A stretch of 64,000 nt of DNA from Isochrysis galbana. Its lineage: Eukaryota; Haptophyta; Isochrysidales; Isochrysidaceae. The position numbers and the translations under genes are program-made. The stretch is taken from positions 3,398,614 to 3,462,613 of the forward strand of contig CM030932.1 in assembly GCA_018136815.1 (NCBI GenBank), in the 5' to 3' direction. The notes under the pieces were generated by a model. That model was given only the letters and a program-made list of their open reading frames with translations, searched no databases and had not been told where the DNA came from. Shown here one piece after another: positions 1-12,254 of the stretch (position 1 is its first letter; each line of letters starts with the position of its first letter).

Positions 1-81
1 GGCCGGATGTGGCGAGCTCCTCGAGCACCTTCGTCAGCTGCGGCGTGATGGGCTTGGTCCGCGTGAAAGCTGCATGACCAA
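1..81 (-). other. Possible end of a coding exon at the window edge
   Basis: The minus strand is open through the left edge and reads FTRTKPITPQLTKVLEELAT, which looks protein-like but which I cannot assign to a family. It continues beyond the window, so neither length nor function can be judged. It could equally be chance in GC-rich DNA. Confidence 0.18.
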
Positions 82-420
82 GAGGGGGAGAAGGGGGCTG
101 CGCAGTGGGTATCGTGCCGCTTGGTCCCCTCCTCTCCGTAGCCCACCACTTCCTTCTACCGGCCGCACGCCCGGAGGCAGAGGTGCATCGCCTCTCCATC
201 CCTACTCCCCGAGCCTCTCCCCCCATCCCTCTTCACCCCCTGCCCCCTCCTCCTGCCCTTTGCCCGCGTGCACTCCTTCCGTCCCTTCCCCCCCTCTCCC
301 CGGAGAGAGGGAGAGCGGGTCGGGAGGGGAAGGAGTGTGTGCAGCGGGAGGGGCGCACCCTTAAGCTCCTCCTTTGCGGTCTTGTGATCCATCTGTGCGA
401 TACAGCGGGACAGGAATGCG

Positions 421-625
421 GAGGGAGCAGAGAGAGCAAGGCGCGGGGGGGGGGAGGGGAGAGAGAGGGGGGGGAGGGCGAGGGAGGGAGAGACGAGGGA
501 GGAAAGAAGGTAGGGAGAGAGGGGGAAGGCAGGGAGGCTAGAAGGCAGGGAAGGGAGAGAGAGGGAGAGGGAGCAAGAGAGAGAGAGAGGGGGGGAGGGA
601 GGGAGAGGGGGGCTAGGCGGCGGAG
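421..625. repeat. Purine-rich low-complexity tract
   Basis: About 200 bases are almost pure G and A on the plus strand. Apparent long ORFs across it encode only Arg/Glu/Gly or Ser/Leu/Pro low-complexity peptides and are not genes. The flanks (82-420 and 626-880) are C-rich with no recognisable gene. Confidence 0.8.
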
Positions 626-884
626 CGGGGGGCGAGCGGCGCCGGCGCCTCAAACCGCGCGCCGCCCGCCCCCTCAAACCCAGAAGGCTCCCGCTCCCGC
701 GCACAACCCAGAACCCTCCCCTCCCCCAACCCCACCCCCTCACCCCCACCCCGCGGGGCTCCTCGGCCAAACCCAGAAGACAAAACCTTATCATATTCTT
801 ACCGCTCACGCGGCCGTGGACCCATTACTTTCACGCAGCAAACTTTCCATAACCCCACTAGCAACCTACTTTTTTACAAATGGG

Positions 885-1270
885 GGTCAATGGTCAATGG
901 TCAATGGGGGCCTCGCGCCCCCCTCTCTCCTCTCTCCATCGCGGACACCCTTCGGGGTGGGCCCGTACGCCCGTACAATCAACCACGGCACCCTAGCCTG
1001 TGCCCTCTGGAAGGGGCTGGGCAATCATCATTCTGGCCCAGGCCCCTAGTGGGCGCGGGCCACGATTCGCACTCCCACGCCCAGGCTGGGGCTGCCCTCG
1101 ACCCTCGAGATGACTCCCCCCCCATCCCTCGTCGCCAGGTAGACAGAACAGAGGCATCTGGCCTCTAAGCGGCTCCCTGGGCCAGCGAGGCAAGCGTGGG
1201 AGAGGCAGGGGGGGCCAGGGGCTAAGCCCCAGCCTCCACTGCCCCCTGAGCTGCCCTGGCTGGCCCTTGT
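885..1270 (-). repeat. Dispersed repeat, copy 1 (mate at 60216-60596)
   Basis: This segment is a diverged reverse complement of 60216-60596. Shared blocks include the segment around GGCCCGTACNNCCGTACAAT, the word GCGTGGGAGTGCGAATC and the terminal CCCCATTGACC. A shorter related stretch lies near 25230-25330. No ORF is conserved between copies, so it is a non-coding interspersed repeat of unknown class. Confidence 0.65.
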
Positions 1271-1540
1271 CCCTTGTTGTATCCAGGCTTTTTAGCCTGG
1301 CGATAGTTCTACGAGCTCTACGGTTAGACTTGGTTTCACCAGTCTACTACGGTCAAGTTGCCTTGCTTGGCAGTTTGAGACGCCCAGCTTGCTTGCTTGT
1401 CGTTCCTGGCAATTTCGGTCCCGTGTCTCCCGATTGCCCTATTGTCAGGGTTCGTGTAGGAACTTTCCACAATTGGAAGCACACTTCACACTTGGGCAAG
1501 GTAGCAACTGGTGTTCCACATTGGGAAAGTGGTGTTCCAC

Positions 1541-1623
1541 ACCTCACTGTTCCACAGCTGACAAGGGTGTTCCTATAAGTGTTCCACAGCTCACAAGGGT
1601 GTTCCTATAAGTGTTCCACAGGT
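1541..1623. repeat. Short tandem repeat, ~35-bp unit
   Basis: About two and a half units contain GTTCCACAGCT then ACAAGGGTGTTCCTATAA. A half-matching word (GGTGTTCCACA) lies just upstream from 1510. The unit bears no known motif. Confidence 0.6.
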
Positions 1624-1654
1624 CGGACCAAAAGAAAGGGGACCCATGATGCAC

Positions 1655-1735
1655 ATATGTACTTACATCCCGGGCTCGAACCCTACTGCTGGCAGCCCAC
1701 GCCTGGACTGCTGCTATCTACGCCACGGCAGAGCT
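1655..1735 (-). repeat. tRNA-like (SINE-like) segment
   Basis: On the minus strand there is a good B-box (GGTTCGAGCCC) preceded about 40 nt upstream by an A-box-like word (TGGCGTAGATAGC). This is the spacing of a Pol III internal promoter. The acceptor-stem halves do not pair, so it is not a functional tRNA; it may be a tRNA-derived SINE head or a decayed tRNA gene. Confidence 0.3.
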
Positions 1736-2143
1736 CGCCCTCCTCACCACCTCGTCACCTCGTAAATTACTTTTTAAAGATGACAAAAAAACCAACAACG
1801 TCGTCGTATGTCGTATGCAAGGCTTGCAATATTGTAGTTATGGCCCGCCCGCCCAACGCCCAACGGGGGACAAGCGGCCCCCCGCCCCCGCCCCCCGCCC
1901 CCCCCGCCCCCCGCCGCCCGCCCTCTCTGCTTGCGAAACGAACCCCGCCCCCTCTTCCTCTCTCTTCTATGTTCTCTTATGTAAAAAAGCCCCCGACGCG
2001 CCCCCCGCCCCCCCCCCCCCCCACCCACCCACCCCCCGCTATTGTAGCCAAATGACATGTGCAGTGTATCAAAAAGAACGAGGTCGAGATGTGAACGTTT
2101 TTTGTTTTTTGCCGCCTGTCTTTCCCCGCGCGTGCCCAGCCTC

Positions 2144-2509
2144 ATGAGCGACAGCGAGAGTGAGGACATTCCACTGGAGCCCGTGCGGAAGCAGCCCAGG
2201 CGAGCTCAACCTGCGCCTTCCTCAGTGCCCTTGGCACCCATATTCAAGGCGGGTCCTCCTCGTGCACCAGCTCCGACTCGTTCCGTGCCACTGCCACTGC
2301 CACTGCCGGCGCCCACGCGAGGCAAGAGAGGAGCAAGCGCAGGCTCCCAGCCACGCATCACGCAAGCCCTGAGCTGCCCCAGCTGCCCCTCAGTCATCTC
2401 CGAGCCAGAGTCTGAGACTCTTGCGGCTACACCTACACCTACAACGACGACGACGCCTACTTACTACTGGGTGGAACCTCTTGCCTCTCGACTATGCTTC
2501 AGAGGATGA
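2144..2509 (+). CDS. Hypothetical Pro/Ser-rich ORF (doubtful)
   Basis: An ATG-started frame of about 120 codons begins MSDSESEDIPLEP and continues as a low-complexity Pro/Ala/Arg/Ser chain with a Thr run, then stops. An acidic Ser/Asp/Glu start is typical of real eukaryotic proteins, but no domain is visible. It lies next to a decayed gypsy fragment, so it may be part of a retroelement gag region. I do not recognise it. Confidence 0.2.
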   Translation: MSDSESEDIPLEPVRKQPRRAQPAPSSVPLAPIFKAGPPRAPAPTRSVPLPLPLPAPTRGKRGASAGSQPRITQALSCPSCPSVISEPESETLAATPTPTTTTTPTYYWVEPLASRLCFRG

Positions 2510-2879
2510 GGATGAGGCAGACACAGCCACCTCCACCTCGTTGTCTTCTTCCTCTACACAACTACACAAGCGCGACGGAAGAGCCGACTGCGAACGGCGG
2601 TTACATCGACCGAATATGTAGAAAGTAAGGAGGGAATCTACGTGCATAAAACGAAAGGAGCGAGAGGGTAGGTAGGCTTCACGCTGGGGGAAAAGTCCTC
2701 AGCGACAAACACCTACGACGAGAGCGAGCGAGAGCAAGCGCGGGGAACGACAGCAAGGAGGGACCAAAGAGAGAGCAAGGCCCAAGGTGCAAAGGAGCAA
2801 AACAGGGGTGAGACAGGCGATTCAAGGCGGTGACAGCGACTCGCAGCACCTTGAATCGCCTCGACCCTTGCGGTCAAGA

Positions 2880-3130
2880 AGTGAATCAACCAGATACTTG
2901 TCTGCTTGGACGGGATCTTCATCTGTGAGGGTATAGTACCGGACGTGGCGCCAGGTTCCAGACGGTGACCAACACCTCCCCCTCCGGGGTGGGGGTTTCG
3001 ACGCTGGTGGCGACCATTGGGGGAGAATCGAGGCCGTCACGGGGCGGTAGACGGTCGACGAGGATGGCGGAGTCGGGGTAGTTCTCGATGATCTCCAGCG
3101 GCAGGCGAACGGAGAACGTACCCCTCGATC
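2880..3130 (-). pseudogene. Gypsy-type pol fragment (post-protease linker)
   Basis: One minus-strand frame reads ...SAILVDRLPPRDGL... followed by Val/Thr-rich text ending LVTVWNLAPRPVLYP before a stop. It resembles the spacer between retropepsin and reverse transcriptase in Ty3/gypsy polyproteins. It also resembles the paralogous fragment at 48608-48889, which reads CAMLVDRLPNREAG. No protease or RT motif survives, so this is a decayed scrap. The call rests on pattern and on the in-window paralogue only. Confidence 0.45.
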
Positions 3131-3624
3131 GCCTCGCTCTCGCTCAGTCGTAACAAGCAATCTTACAACACCAACCAAATCTACTCACCCACTCACCCTC
3201 GCGATCCACTATGTCCGCTCCGTCTTCGCGCTCGCCCTCGCCACTGCCCGCCATCCATCCTCCAACCATGGAAGATGGTCTGCCCGTCCCGCCCGCCAAT
3301 GGCCGAAATGCCGTGCCTTCCGCCGCCTACCTTCCGTCCCGTTCGGTCCCTCCTGTTCCATCCGTAACCTCCAATCCGTCATGTTGTACCCTTGATTGAG
3401 CGGCGTCGTCGAGCGCGCTATGGTTGTAGAAGATGTGGTGGTCTCTCGGCGGGGGTACCACGTTGGAAATTGTAGTCTTGTAAGAGAACTTGTTGGCTCG
3501 CATCCCTAGCCACATCCACCGGACGAGCCATGCGCCCCATCGCGGGGGAGGGGCTCCGTTGCCGAGGAGGCACGGTCCCTCAGCACTAGGATTAAACTAG
3601 GACAACAAGAAAACTCTGACACTT

Positions 3625-4480
<856 letters not shown>

Positions 4481-4723
4481 CTCTTCTCTCCCTTCGCCCC
4501 CCTTTTTTCTTCTCTCACTCGGCCCTCTCTAGGCTTCCCCCCCTCCGGCCTCTCCACTGCCAGCCACTTCTTTACATACACAGGGCGTTTTTCTCTCTAC
4601 ACAGCCCCAAACGCCGTCGTGAAGAAGACACCACCCCGCCGTGAGGAGTTGGCCAGCGGACGACCCCCCCCTCCCCTCCCCAACCCTCCCCCATCGACCG
4701 CGGGCCCCTCTCCCACAGCCCAG

Positions 4724-5764
4724 ATGTTCAAACCGGAGGAGTACGAAGCCCTCTTCCCCCACCCTCTCCCACTCTACGACTACCACCCCCTCTCCTCAGC
4801 CCAGCGTGGGCTCGTGATTGGGATGGGCGGCGGCTGTGATATCTTTGCAGCCTACGCGATCGCCCAGCAGTGGAGCCAGGCCTGTGAGCGGGCGGGAGAG
4901 CATCCACAGATCCTCTACTCGTCGGTCTGTGGAGAGAAGCACATCAGCAGGACGAGGGACGAGCTCCCGCAGTTCAAGATTGAAGAGCTTCAAGAGAATG
5001 CGTCAGTGTACACCACGGGGCCGGTGCAGAGGCCGCTCGAGCACGGAGAAGAGGGGTACGGCACGATCAAGCTTGAGCTCTCGGTGCCGCGCGGGCCTGG
5101 TGGATCACCCTTGGTGTTCGCCCTTCCCAAGTTCACAGCGGACAGTCAGAGTGAGGTGAAAGTGCAGCAGGAGAAGGCTGCAGAAGTGATCGCTCGAGCA
5201 CTAGAGGCAGCCAGCCCTGTCGATTACATTCTCGCTGTCGATGCTGGAGGCGACTCCATCACTGGAGGCACCGATTGGAGTGGATTCATGGAACTAGGAC
5301 GAGACCGGCTCATTCTTAACGCCTTGAAAGCGAAGGCCGTGTCCTTTGATCATCTCGTGCTTGGACCCGCTTGTGATGGCGAATCTAGTGAAGACGAGAT
5401 GCGCGAGTCGCTGCAGATACTCCACGATCGCGGCCATCTGAAGGGCTGCATGGATGTCGCCCCGATCGCCGATTGCATGCAGCAGTACACTTTGGGCCTC
5501 ATGCCCACCCGGACACCCAACATTCTCTGGCGTGGGTGCGAGCGCAGAAGACTATTGAAGGATGCATCGCAACTTCCCGACTGGGCAAAAGAGGAGGCAT
5601 TGCTCGTTGTGAGGCATGAGAACTCGCGGCGAGTGCCGTGGACGTGGCTAACGATTGTCGTGGTGATCAAAGGTGCAGCCGCCAATGACATATTCTTTGC
5701 CTCAAAGAAAGGCAAGGATGAATTGAGCCAAATCGTGGGCTCATCGGAGCCGATCCAGCAGTAG
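4724..5764 (+). CDS. DUF1152 family protein, copy 1
   Basis: A single-exon frame encodes about 346 residues of the DUF1152 family, whose biochemical role is unknown. The N-terminal glycine loop GLVIGMGGGCDIFAAYA, the block KLELSVPRGPGGSPLVF, the acidic motif AVDAGGDSITGG and LGPACDGESSEDEM are the family's conserved blocks. I chose the ATG that begins MFKPEEYEALF because the in-frame sequence before it is Pro-rich and unlike the family; an upstream ATG at 4619 would add 35 residues. TCCCACAGCCCAG just before the chosen ATG could be a splice acceptor. No membrane segment is seen. A diverged paralogue lies at 34990-35949 on the other strand. Confidence 0.88.
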   Translation: MFKPEEYEALFPHPLPLYDYHPLSSAQRGLVIGMGGGCDIFAAYAIAQQWSQACERAGEHPQILYSSVCGEKHISRTRDELPQFKIEELQENASVYTTGPVQRPLEHGEEGYGTIKLELSVPRGPGGSPLVFALPKFTADSQSEVKVQQEKAAEVIARALEAASPVDYILAVDAGGDSITGGTDWSGFMELGRDRLILNALKAKAVSFDHLVLGPACDGESSEDEMRESLQILHDRGHLKGCMDVAPIADCMQQYTLGLMPTRTPNILWRGCERRRLLKDASQLPDWAKEEALLVVRHENSRRVPWTWLTIVVVIKGAAANDIFFASKKGKDELSQIVGSSEPIQQ

Positions 5765-7758
5765 TGCCCCAACTGCAACCAACCTCACCCAGAATGATCG
5801 TACGCCCCACTCGCTTCATCCTCGAGTGCTCACCGTGCGGAAGTCACCGCTCTGGTATGAGTTATCACCATCTGATGTGGCGGGGCAGGCCATTCTCATT
5901 TTGAGCGGGAAGAGAAGGGTTCATGAATAGAAATGTGTGCTAACGTTGTTGCTAGGCCCGGAGACGTATACAGTGGAAGTAGCGCAAGAGCTGCAAAAGA
6001 GACTGAGATCACGGCCATGGCGAATTGCTGCTGAACATGTGGAGCTATGCCGCGTAGTAGTGAGACGTACGGGGCCTCAGCGGCATGAATTTGCAACCAA
6101 ATACAGCACGTTGATGGTCACGGGTCAAAACTCAAAACTCTGCTCTCAGGGCGGTCTAACATTGATTTATAACTCTTAACACATGGGGGGGGGAGCATCA
6201 TTTTTGACCGTTTTCCAAAGCCCAAGAAAAATCTCCTGGGGGGGCTCACCTGCCGCCACGAACAATGGCGCTTGGGAAAAGTGTGGGTTTTACCCCCCCC
6301 CCCCCTGCATGCACGCGTTGGCGTTGGGGAGGCGGCTTGCTTTCATTTGTCATTTGCATTTGGCATTTGCATTTGCATTTGGTCCCCCTTATGTCGCATC
6401 CAGAGTATTTAATATACTCTAGGCGGATGTGCTACTCAACGGCCGGAAGGGAGAAGGGAGGGGGCTTCACCAGGATGTCGAACACCGTGCACACTAGGAT
6501 TGACCGGATATATACTCCGGGCACTAGGAGTCGCGGTCACTATAAGTATAAATAAGGGGGGGGGGTGAGCTACTCTCGGGAGTTTTTTTTTCGCGTTTCA
6601 AGTGAATCTCAGAACTACGGTGGCGGCCGCCCCGGTCGGAGGGCTGCCGAGGCTGCCGATCACCTCGGATTCCACATCAGCAAGCCTCATGCCACGCTCA
6701 GGTGTGCGCCGCGCTCCCACACCCCCTAGGAGTCCTGCGGCCGTTCCTCCTTGCACCTGGCGGGCCCACACGCCTCTGGGGGGTTGGTTCGCGCATGCGC
6801 GCTCGCACCCCGCGGGGGGGGGGGGGGCAGCCCGTGCTCCACAGCGCGAATTTTGTAGATACTGGAATTGGCATTGGCGATGGACATGGAGGTTTTGTGC
6901 AAAACCACCTATCAGTTGGAGCCCCCGCGCCTACCCTTTTATCCCGCCGGCTCCCGCCCAAATATGTACCGGCGCCCGGGCCCGTGCCACCCAAATATGT
7001 AGTAAATATGTCGACATATCAGTTTGCCAGAATCGTACCCAAATATGTAGCGTACGATGTACGTACGATATTCACATATTATGGCCTACCCCTAACTGGA
7101 CCCCCCATACACCAGCCCCTAGGTCCTGGGTAGCGCACGAGGGGACGAGCCGCAAGGCAGGTGGAGGGGGGGTAAGGGAAGCGGGCGTGGCTGCATGGAT
7201 AATGTGCAGGGTCGCGCGCGCGGCGAGACTATTAAGAAGTTTTGTATCGTTTCAACGAGCTAGCGTTGCAGGTTGCAGGTGCGCAGGCAGACAATCAATG
7301 CATCTCGGGCGGCGGGACAGATGATCACTAAGGAATCCGGTGTGTGTTGAATACTCATATTCTTACTCCATCTCAAAATATACTTCTATCACTCCCGCGG
7401 CGGGCGCCGCGGTTCTTGGTTCTTTACCGGTAGAGCCCCCGAGCGTATGCAATGGAGGATGGAGGGGCGAGGGGGGAGGGGGCAATAGGACCGTTTTCAA
7501 ACGAATGTTTTCGTGCTGGCGACAAGTGGGCCCCCTGAGAGTTTTGTTATGGGCTTTGAGGAATGGTCAAAAATACCCCCCCCCCCCCGCCATGTAAGTT
7601 GTTCTGAAGCCATGTTTGACCGCCCACTAGCTGGTAGCTAGGCCCCAGCTGATAGCTAGCCATAGCCAAAGATAGCCACTCCTCAGCATTCATTTCTAGG
7701 TAGCAACGGCAACATATCTCGCTTCTTGCCCCGCGCTCACGATCCCATCAGCACCTAC
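5765..7758. other. Intergenic, repeat-bearing, no gene seen
   Basis: No supportable gene. It contains a palindromic word with GAGTATTTAATATACTC near 6404 (related to 18370), C and G homopolymer runs, and a block at 6960-7085 in which AAATATGTA recurs. A dispersed-repeat copy at about 7120-7250 ends GGCGAGACTATTAAGAAGTTTT. Relatives of that repeat lie at 10060-10145 (closest), 30480-30620 and 14255-14290. Confidence 0.6.
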
Positions 7759-9799
7759 TCAAGATTCATTCTCCAATAATAGCGCGGCAATTAGCCATCG
7801 GCACGGTAGCCAAAATTTGAACTGTTGCAGCTTCTTGACCATCATCCGCCCAGGCAACATCCCTACAACATGGCCGAGTTGGAGGCTCGACGCTACATTG
7901 GCTCCATAATCTTTGGCCCTCTCTGCAGCCGCGCGAAAATCCATGCGATGTGGAAAGTAGTGAGAGCGCTTGCTCTCTTTCTTGCTCAGCTCCTCGAGAA
8001 TCGTCGCGTATCGGCTTACATCAGATCGGCACGCCGGCTTTGGTGCAGCCGAAACCCATGCTTGCACTTCATTTTTCTTTTTCGCATCTTCCATCTTAAC
8101 TTTCTCATGTTCTCGCGCGGCTTCCAACTTGCTCCTCGCAATGCGATTGGCATCAGCAATGCGACACCTCATCTCCCTATGCAGAAGCATCCGCACAATC
8201 TCCACGTGACCGGCTTCCGTGGCTAGAAGCAGCGCATTCGTGCCAGCCCACCAAGACCCACCGTCCAATGCCGCACCGGCTTTGAGTAGCAGCCGAACGG
8301 TTGCCTCATGCCCGTTTTTGCACGCAGCCATCAGTGGCGTGTATCCGCAACCATCCTGTTGATTGGCATCGGCTCCACGCCCGTCGAGAAGCACTTTGAG
8401 CGCCGCCTGGTTGCCCGAACTCGCTGCAATGTAAAGGGCCGACTTGCCTCGTTTATTCGAAATCGAGGTATCTGCGGAGCGCTGGAGAAGGAATAGGATG
8501 ATCTCCGAATGGTTGTTGAGAACCGCCAACATGAGCGGCGTGAACCCATCTTCGTTTTGGTGATTGAGCAGCCGAGGATGCCCTGCGCTTATTCCCATCT
8601 CGTGATCGAGCAAAGCAGAAGCCACTTCCAAGTGGCCATATTGGCACGCGCGATGGAGAGAGGTGCGAGCGAGCCCCCTGGCGGTTTCCGCCTGTACATC
8701 GCAGCCGTGGGAGAGGAGCAGCTTAGCGACTCTGGAGTGGCCGAAGCGGCATGCTAGCATAAGCGGCGTCTCGGCCTTGTGATTTTGCGCGTTGATGTCG
8801 AGCTTGGCGTCGTGCAAATCGAGCAGGTATTCCACGACACTGCAATGCCCATACATGGCAGCGACGTGGAGGAGGTTTTTCCCGGCTTGGGCCACGCCGT
8901 CTTCGACTGCAATCAGGCGTCCGTCGACTCGAGCCCCCTTCTCAACCAGCAGCTTCACCACCTTCCGTCGTCCCGCTTTGGTCGCGACAAAAATCGCAGT
9001 GCTCTGGTCGCGATCGATCTTCAGCTCGAGGTGATGGCTTGTCGCATTCTTATTGAGCAGCTGATCAATGATCTCGAGCGAGGAATCCTCGCATGCCATA
9101 GTCAGAGCCGAACATCCACGAGACGTTTGCGCCAGTACGTCAACCCCCGCATCCAGTGCTGCTGTCACGCCGTCGTCGTCACTCTCCCGGCAAGCGAGCA
9201 TGAGTTGTGTTAACAGTTTGTTGTTGCGGCTACCAAGGGTCGGAGCCTCGTACCAAAGCCCACGGCTCTTTTTGACGGTAAGGTTCATGTCCGCGACCAT
9301 TTTAATATGATCCTTATAGTCAAGATCCGAATCGGTTGGGTTGAGCTTGCGCATCACCTCGATGTGCCCATGCCTGTTGGCAAGATCAAATGCGTTCGAT
9401 CCAGCAATATTCCTCACACTTTTCCAAGCACCCGCTTTCAGAAGCACGTCGCAGACACTCGCGTGCCCGTACCTTGNNNNNNNNNNNNNNNNNNNNNNNN
9501 NNNNNNNNNNNNNNNNNNNNNNNNNNNNNNNNNNNNNNNNNNNNNNNNNNNNNNNNNNNNNNNNNNNNNNNNNNNNATGTTCGACAGTGCGCCGAAGCCG
9601 CAGGGCCGACAAATTGGGCTTCTGGCTTCTGGGGCGGCACCTTTTGAAATTGGGCATGGTGCCGTCCTCCGTCCTCGAGCCCATCCAGCTTGCCGGTGCC
9701 ACGATCGTCGGCATGCACCGTGTCGCCAGTGTAAGCACGCTGTTCGGCGTGCCGTCCAACATCCGCGCCCGAATATGTCCACTTGAAGAGTGTGGGCAT
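7759..9799 (-). CDS. Ankyrin-repeat protein (interrupted by an assembly gap)
   Basis: From the gap edge at 9476 down to the stop at 7759, one open minus-strand frame carries about ten ankyrin repeats. Typical units include ETPLMLACRFGHSRVAKLLL, GFTPLMLAVLNNHSEII and GYTPLMAACKNGHEATVRLL. The C-terminal ~140 residues are non-ankyrin: a charged helix (KLEAAREHEKVKMEDAKKKN) followed by a Trp-containing tail with no domain I know. The N-terminus is uncertain because 100 Ns at 9477-9576 hide the frame. ATGs at 9799 (MPTLFKWTYSGADVGR) and 9762 lie in different frames; I favour 9799 because its product is hydrophilic and protein-like. Ankyrin proteins are binding scaffolds, and nothing here shows the partner. 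Confidence 0.85.
9477..9576. other. Assembly gap (100 N)
   Basis: Exactly 100 Ns inside the 5' part of the ankyrin gene; the true length is unknown. Confidence 0.99.
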
Positions 9800-9899
9800 C
9801 GTAGCGGGCGGCGGGGGAACAGGCTTGGGCTCGGGCGCTAGAGAGGGAGGGGGGCGGGCGATAGCAATAGCACGGACTACTACTACTACTATTGTATGG

Positions 9900-10498
9900 T
9901 GACGACATATCTTAGCGATACTCTAATTATAATTACACTAGCCCCTTTTTTAACACCGGATCTCCGTTTTAACACCTGTTTGTGTTAACACCCTGATCAT
10001 CAAGGATGTGTTAACACCTTACACCTTCCTCAAGTGGTCTAGTGTTAAAACCTAGTCCCTGGGTGGAGGGGGGGGCGAGGGAAACTGGCGTGGCTGCATG
10101 GAGGAGGTGCAGGGTCGCGCGCGCGGCGAGACTATTAAGAAGTTTTTTCTTTAGAACACTTTTGGGTAAACGTTGCTCGATGAGAAGCTCTAGCCTCTAG
10201 GAGTATTGTAGGAGTACAAGTGATGATCTCAAACATGAAAACATGAGAACATAAAAAACAGGTTAATGGAATGATAATATGACAGTAGTATTACTTATGT
10301 GAGAGAGAAGGGGGGGGGGGGGGGGGGAGGGGGGAGGGGGGGGGGGGGGGAGAGAGAGAGAGAAAGCGAGAATTGGTGGAAGACATATGAGAAAAGAGGG
10401 AATTCAGTGTGAGAGAGAGTGGGGTGTCAGCATCTCGCGGCTCAGTTCGCTCGTTCGTTGGTGTGGCTGGCAGCGTCTCGCCATCAGTGCCGTCGGTG
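9900..10498. other. Intergenic with short repeats and G-rich tract
   Basis: Between 9950 and 10050 the words TGTTAACACC and GTGTTAAAACC recur four or five times in both orientations, giving a small hairpin-forming cluster. The dispersed repeat ending GGCGAGACTATTAAGAAGTTTT lies at 10060-10145. A long G run with GA repeats (10305-10365) precedes the next gene. Confidence 0.55.
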
Positions 10499-12254
10499 AT
10501 GGACCACAACCCGGTCCTGGTCGTCGTGGGCACGTTCCCGGCGGTGGCGGTGCTGATCGCTGTGTACACACGCTCCAAGACGATTGCCACTTTCGCTCAA
10601 CTCGGTGGACTGCAGGGGCGTGAGCAAACTCAAGAGCAATTGATCGAGGCGCAGACTTCGGCGGATTTGGTGCTGCCGCTCAAGCTGCAGGACAAGATCT
10701 CGTTCACACTGGGCGTGCTCAACGTCTGCCTCACCTGCTACTTGATGGGCGCCGCTCCCGAATACTTCTACCTTTGGCACACGCCTAAGGCTGTGATACT
10801 CATTACCCTTCGCTGGTACACGTTCAAGCAGAGAAAGCAGCATTACCTCCTGTACGATTTCTGTTACTGGGCGAACATCCTGGGCCTCGTCTACCTCTGG
10901 GGGAAGCGCTCCTCTGCTTTTCTCTTTCAGATCTTTTTCATTGTCTCCAATGGACCGCTGGCCTGGTCTGTGCTGACGTTTGCACAGTCGCTCGTATTCC
11001 ATTCTCACGCACACATGACCTCAGTATTCATCCATGTCTCACCAATGCTGCTTTCCCATGCTCTGCGGTGGCTGCGGCCTGAGGCAGCCCAGCGCGCACA
11101 GATCTTTGAGACCAGCGAGCCATTCGCGATTTGCGGTCCGGCGGGCTGCTCTGTTTCGCCCTGGATCCTGTGGTACGCCTTGCCATCACTCCTTGCACCC
11201 ACCATGAAGACTATTTGTGCCGTCTCGACGGGATGGCATAGAATCCTTCCTGTGCGCAGCGGTTATTTGTGAGACACCCTTTCTTCGATGCGCGACATTT
11301 AATTGCGCGCTCCTCCTGTGGCATCTACAGCAAATCGAAACATTCAATTCTCTCCGTTCATCTGCTCATCTAGGTGGAATGCCATGCGCTATTTCTATGT
11401 TCCTTGGCTAGTGTTCTACTACGTGTGGGTTTTCTTGATCCTCGGGCCACGCATCAAGTCGCGTTCGTACCAGACTCTCTACGACCGTGTCGTCTCACAG
11501 GAATGCATCAAATCCACACGCGCCTTGTGCAAACCTTGTGCAGCCACACTGCCTTGCATTTGTGAGTTGTTTTCGAGCAACTCTCCTTGCTTCATCCCAT
11601 GCCTCACCTCACCTCGCCCGGTGCTACCATCTTGGCAGGGAAGCACCTCACGCGTGCTCCATCGCATGTTCTGTCTGTTTGGCGTGCAGACATCGCGGCG
11701 GTTGTACAAGAAGGCTGTGTACATGCTCATGCATCTGGCGATGGGCATGGTCACATGTGCCCTCGCCACTCTCTTTTGGCACTCACGCATTGCTCACTCC
11801 TCGTTCATCCTTGCCATTTGCGGTGCGTCTGTGTGGAATGCGGCGGGGTTCTACTTCACGGTCTTCACAAAACGGTACGTGCATGGATAGATAAATGGCT
11901 GAAATTCGTTGCAGACTGAGCATGTGACCTCTCTCTCCTCGATATTCTTCTCATGCGTTGCCATGTGCCTAGTTGCGCTCATGGATGGTGGAGTGGTATG
12001 TGCCCACTTCAATCGCTCGTCTACTTCTACCCCAAAACTCTCAGCTGGTGACCTCATCCGGAGAAGTGTCAGAATTTATTTGTAACTGCATATGCTCGCG
12101 ATGATAATTCTCAACTCTCGCAGGAGATATGAGTTAGCTCATCTGCCATGTACTTCGCTTTCATCATAGGTACGAAATGGAATTGGCGGCGTCCGCACAG
12201 AAGTTGGTGCACAAGGCAGCTGGAGAAGCGAAAGTGGCAGACAACGAAAACTAG
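10499..12254 (+). CDS. Glycerophosphocholine acyltransferase-like membrane protein (GPC1 family, formerly DUF2838)
   Basis: The family acylates glycerophosphocholine with acyl-CoA, remaking lysophosphatidylcholine in internal membranes. Hallmarks are FKQRKQHYLLYDFCYWANIL, a Ser/His stretch QSLVFHSHAHMTSVFIHVSP, LRWLRPE, and near the end SVWNAAGFYFTVFTKRY. Several hydrophobic helices fit a multi-pass protein. Exon 1 is 10499-11172; the intron 11173-11373 rejoins TG|G TGG so the frame reads PWILWWNAMRYFYVPW. The last intron, 11875-12169, rejoins FTKR to YEMELAAS and the stop is at 12252-12254. The stretch 11374-11874 stays open throughout, but the text from about 11495 to 11700 is Cys/Ser-rich and unlike the family. 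An extra in-frame intron there is likely; I could not fix its ends. An ATG at 10409 would add 30 residues. Confidence 0.85.

Noticed and set aside
1655..1735. A functional tRNA gene
   Set aside because: B-box and A-box-like words are present, but acceptor and T stems do not pair properly; kept only as a tRNA-like repeat.
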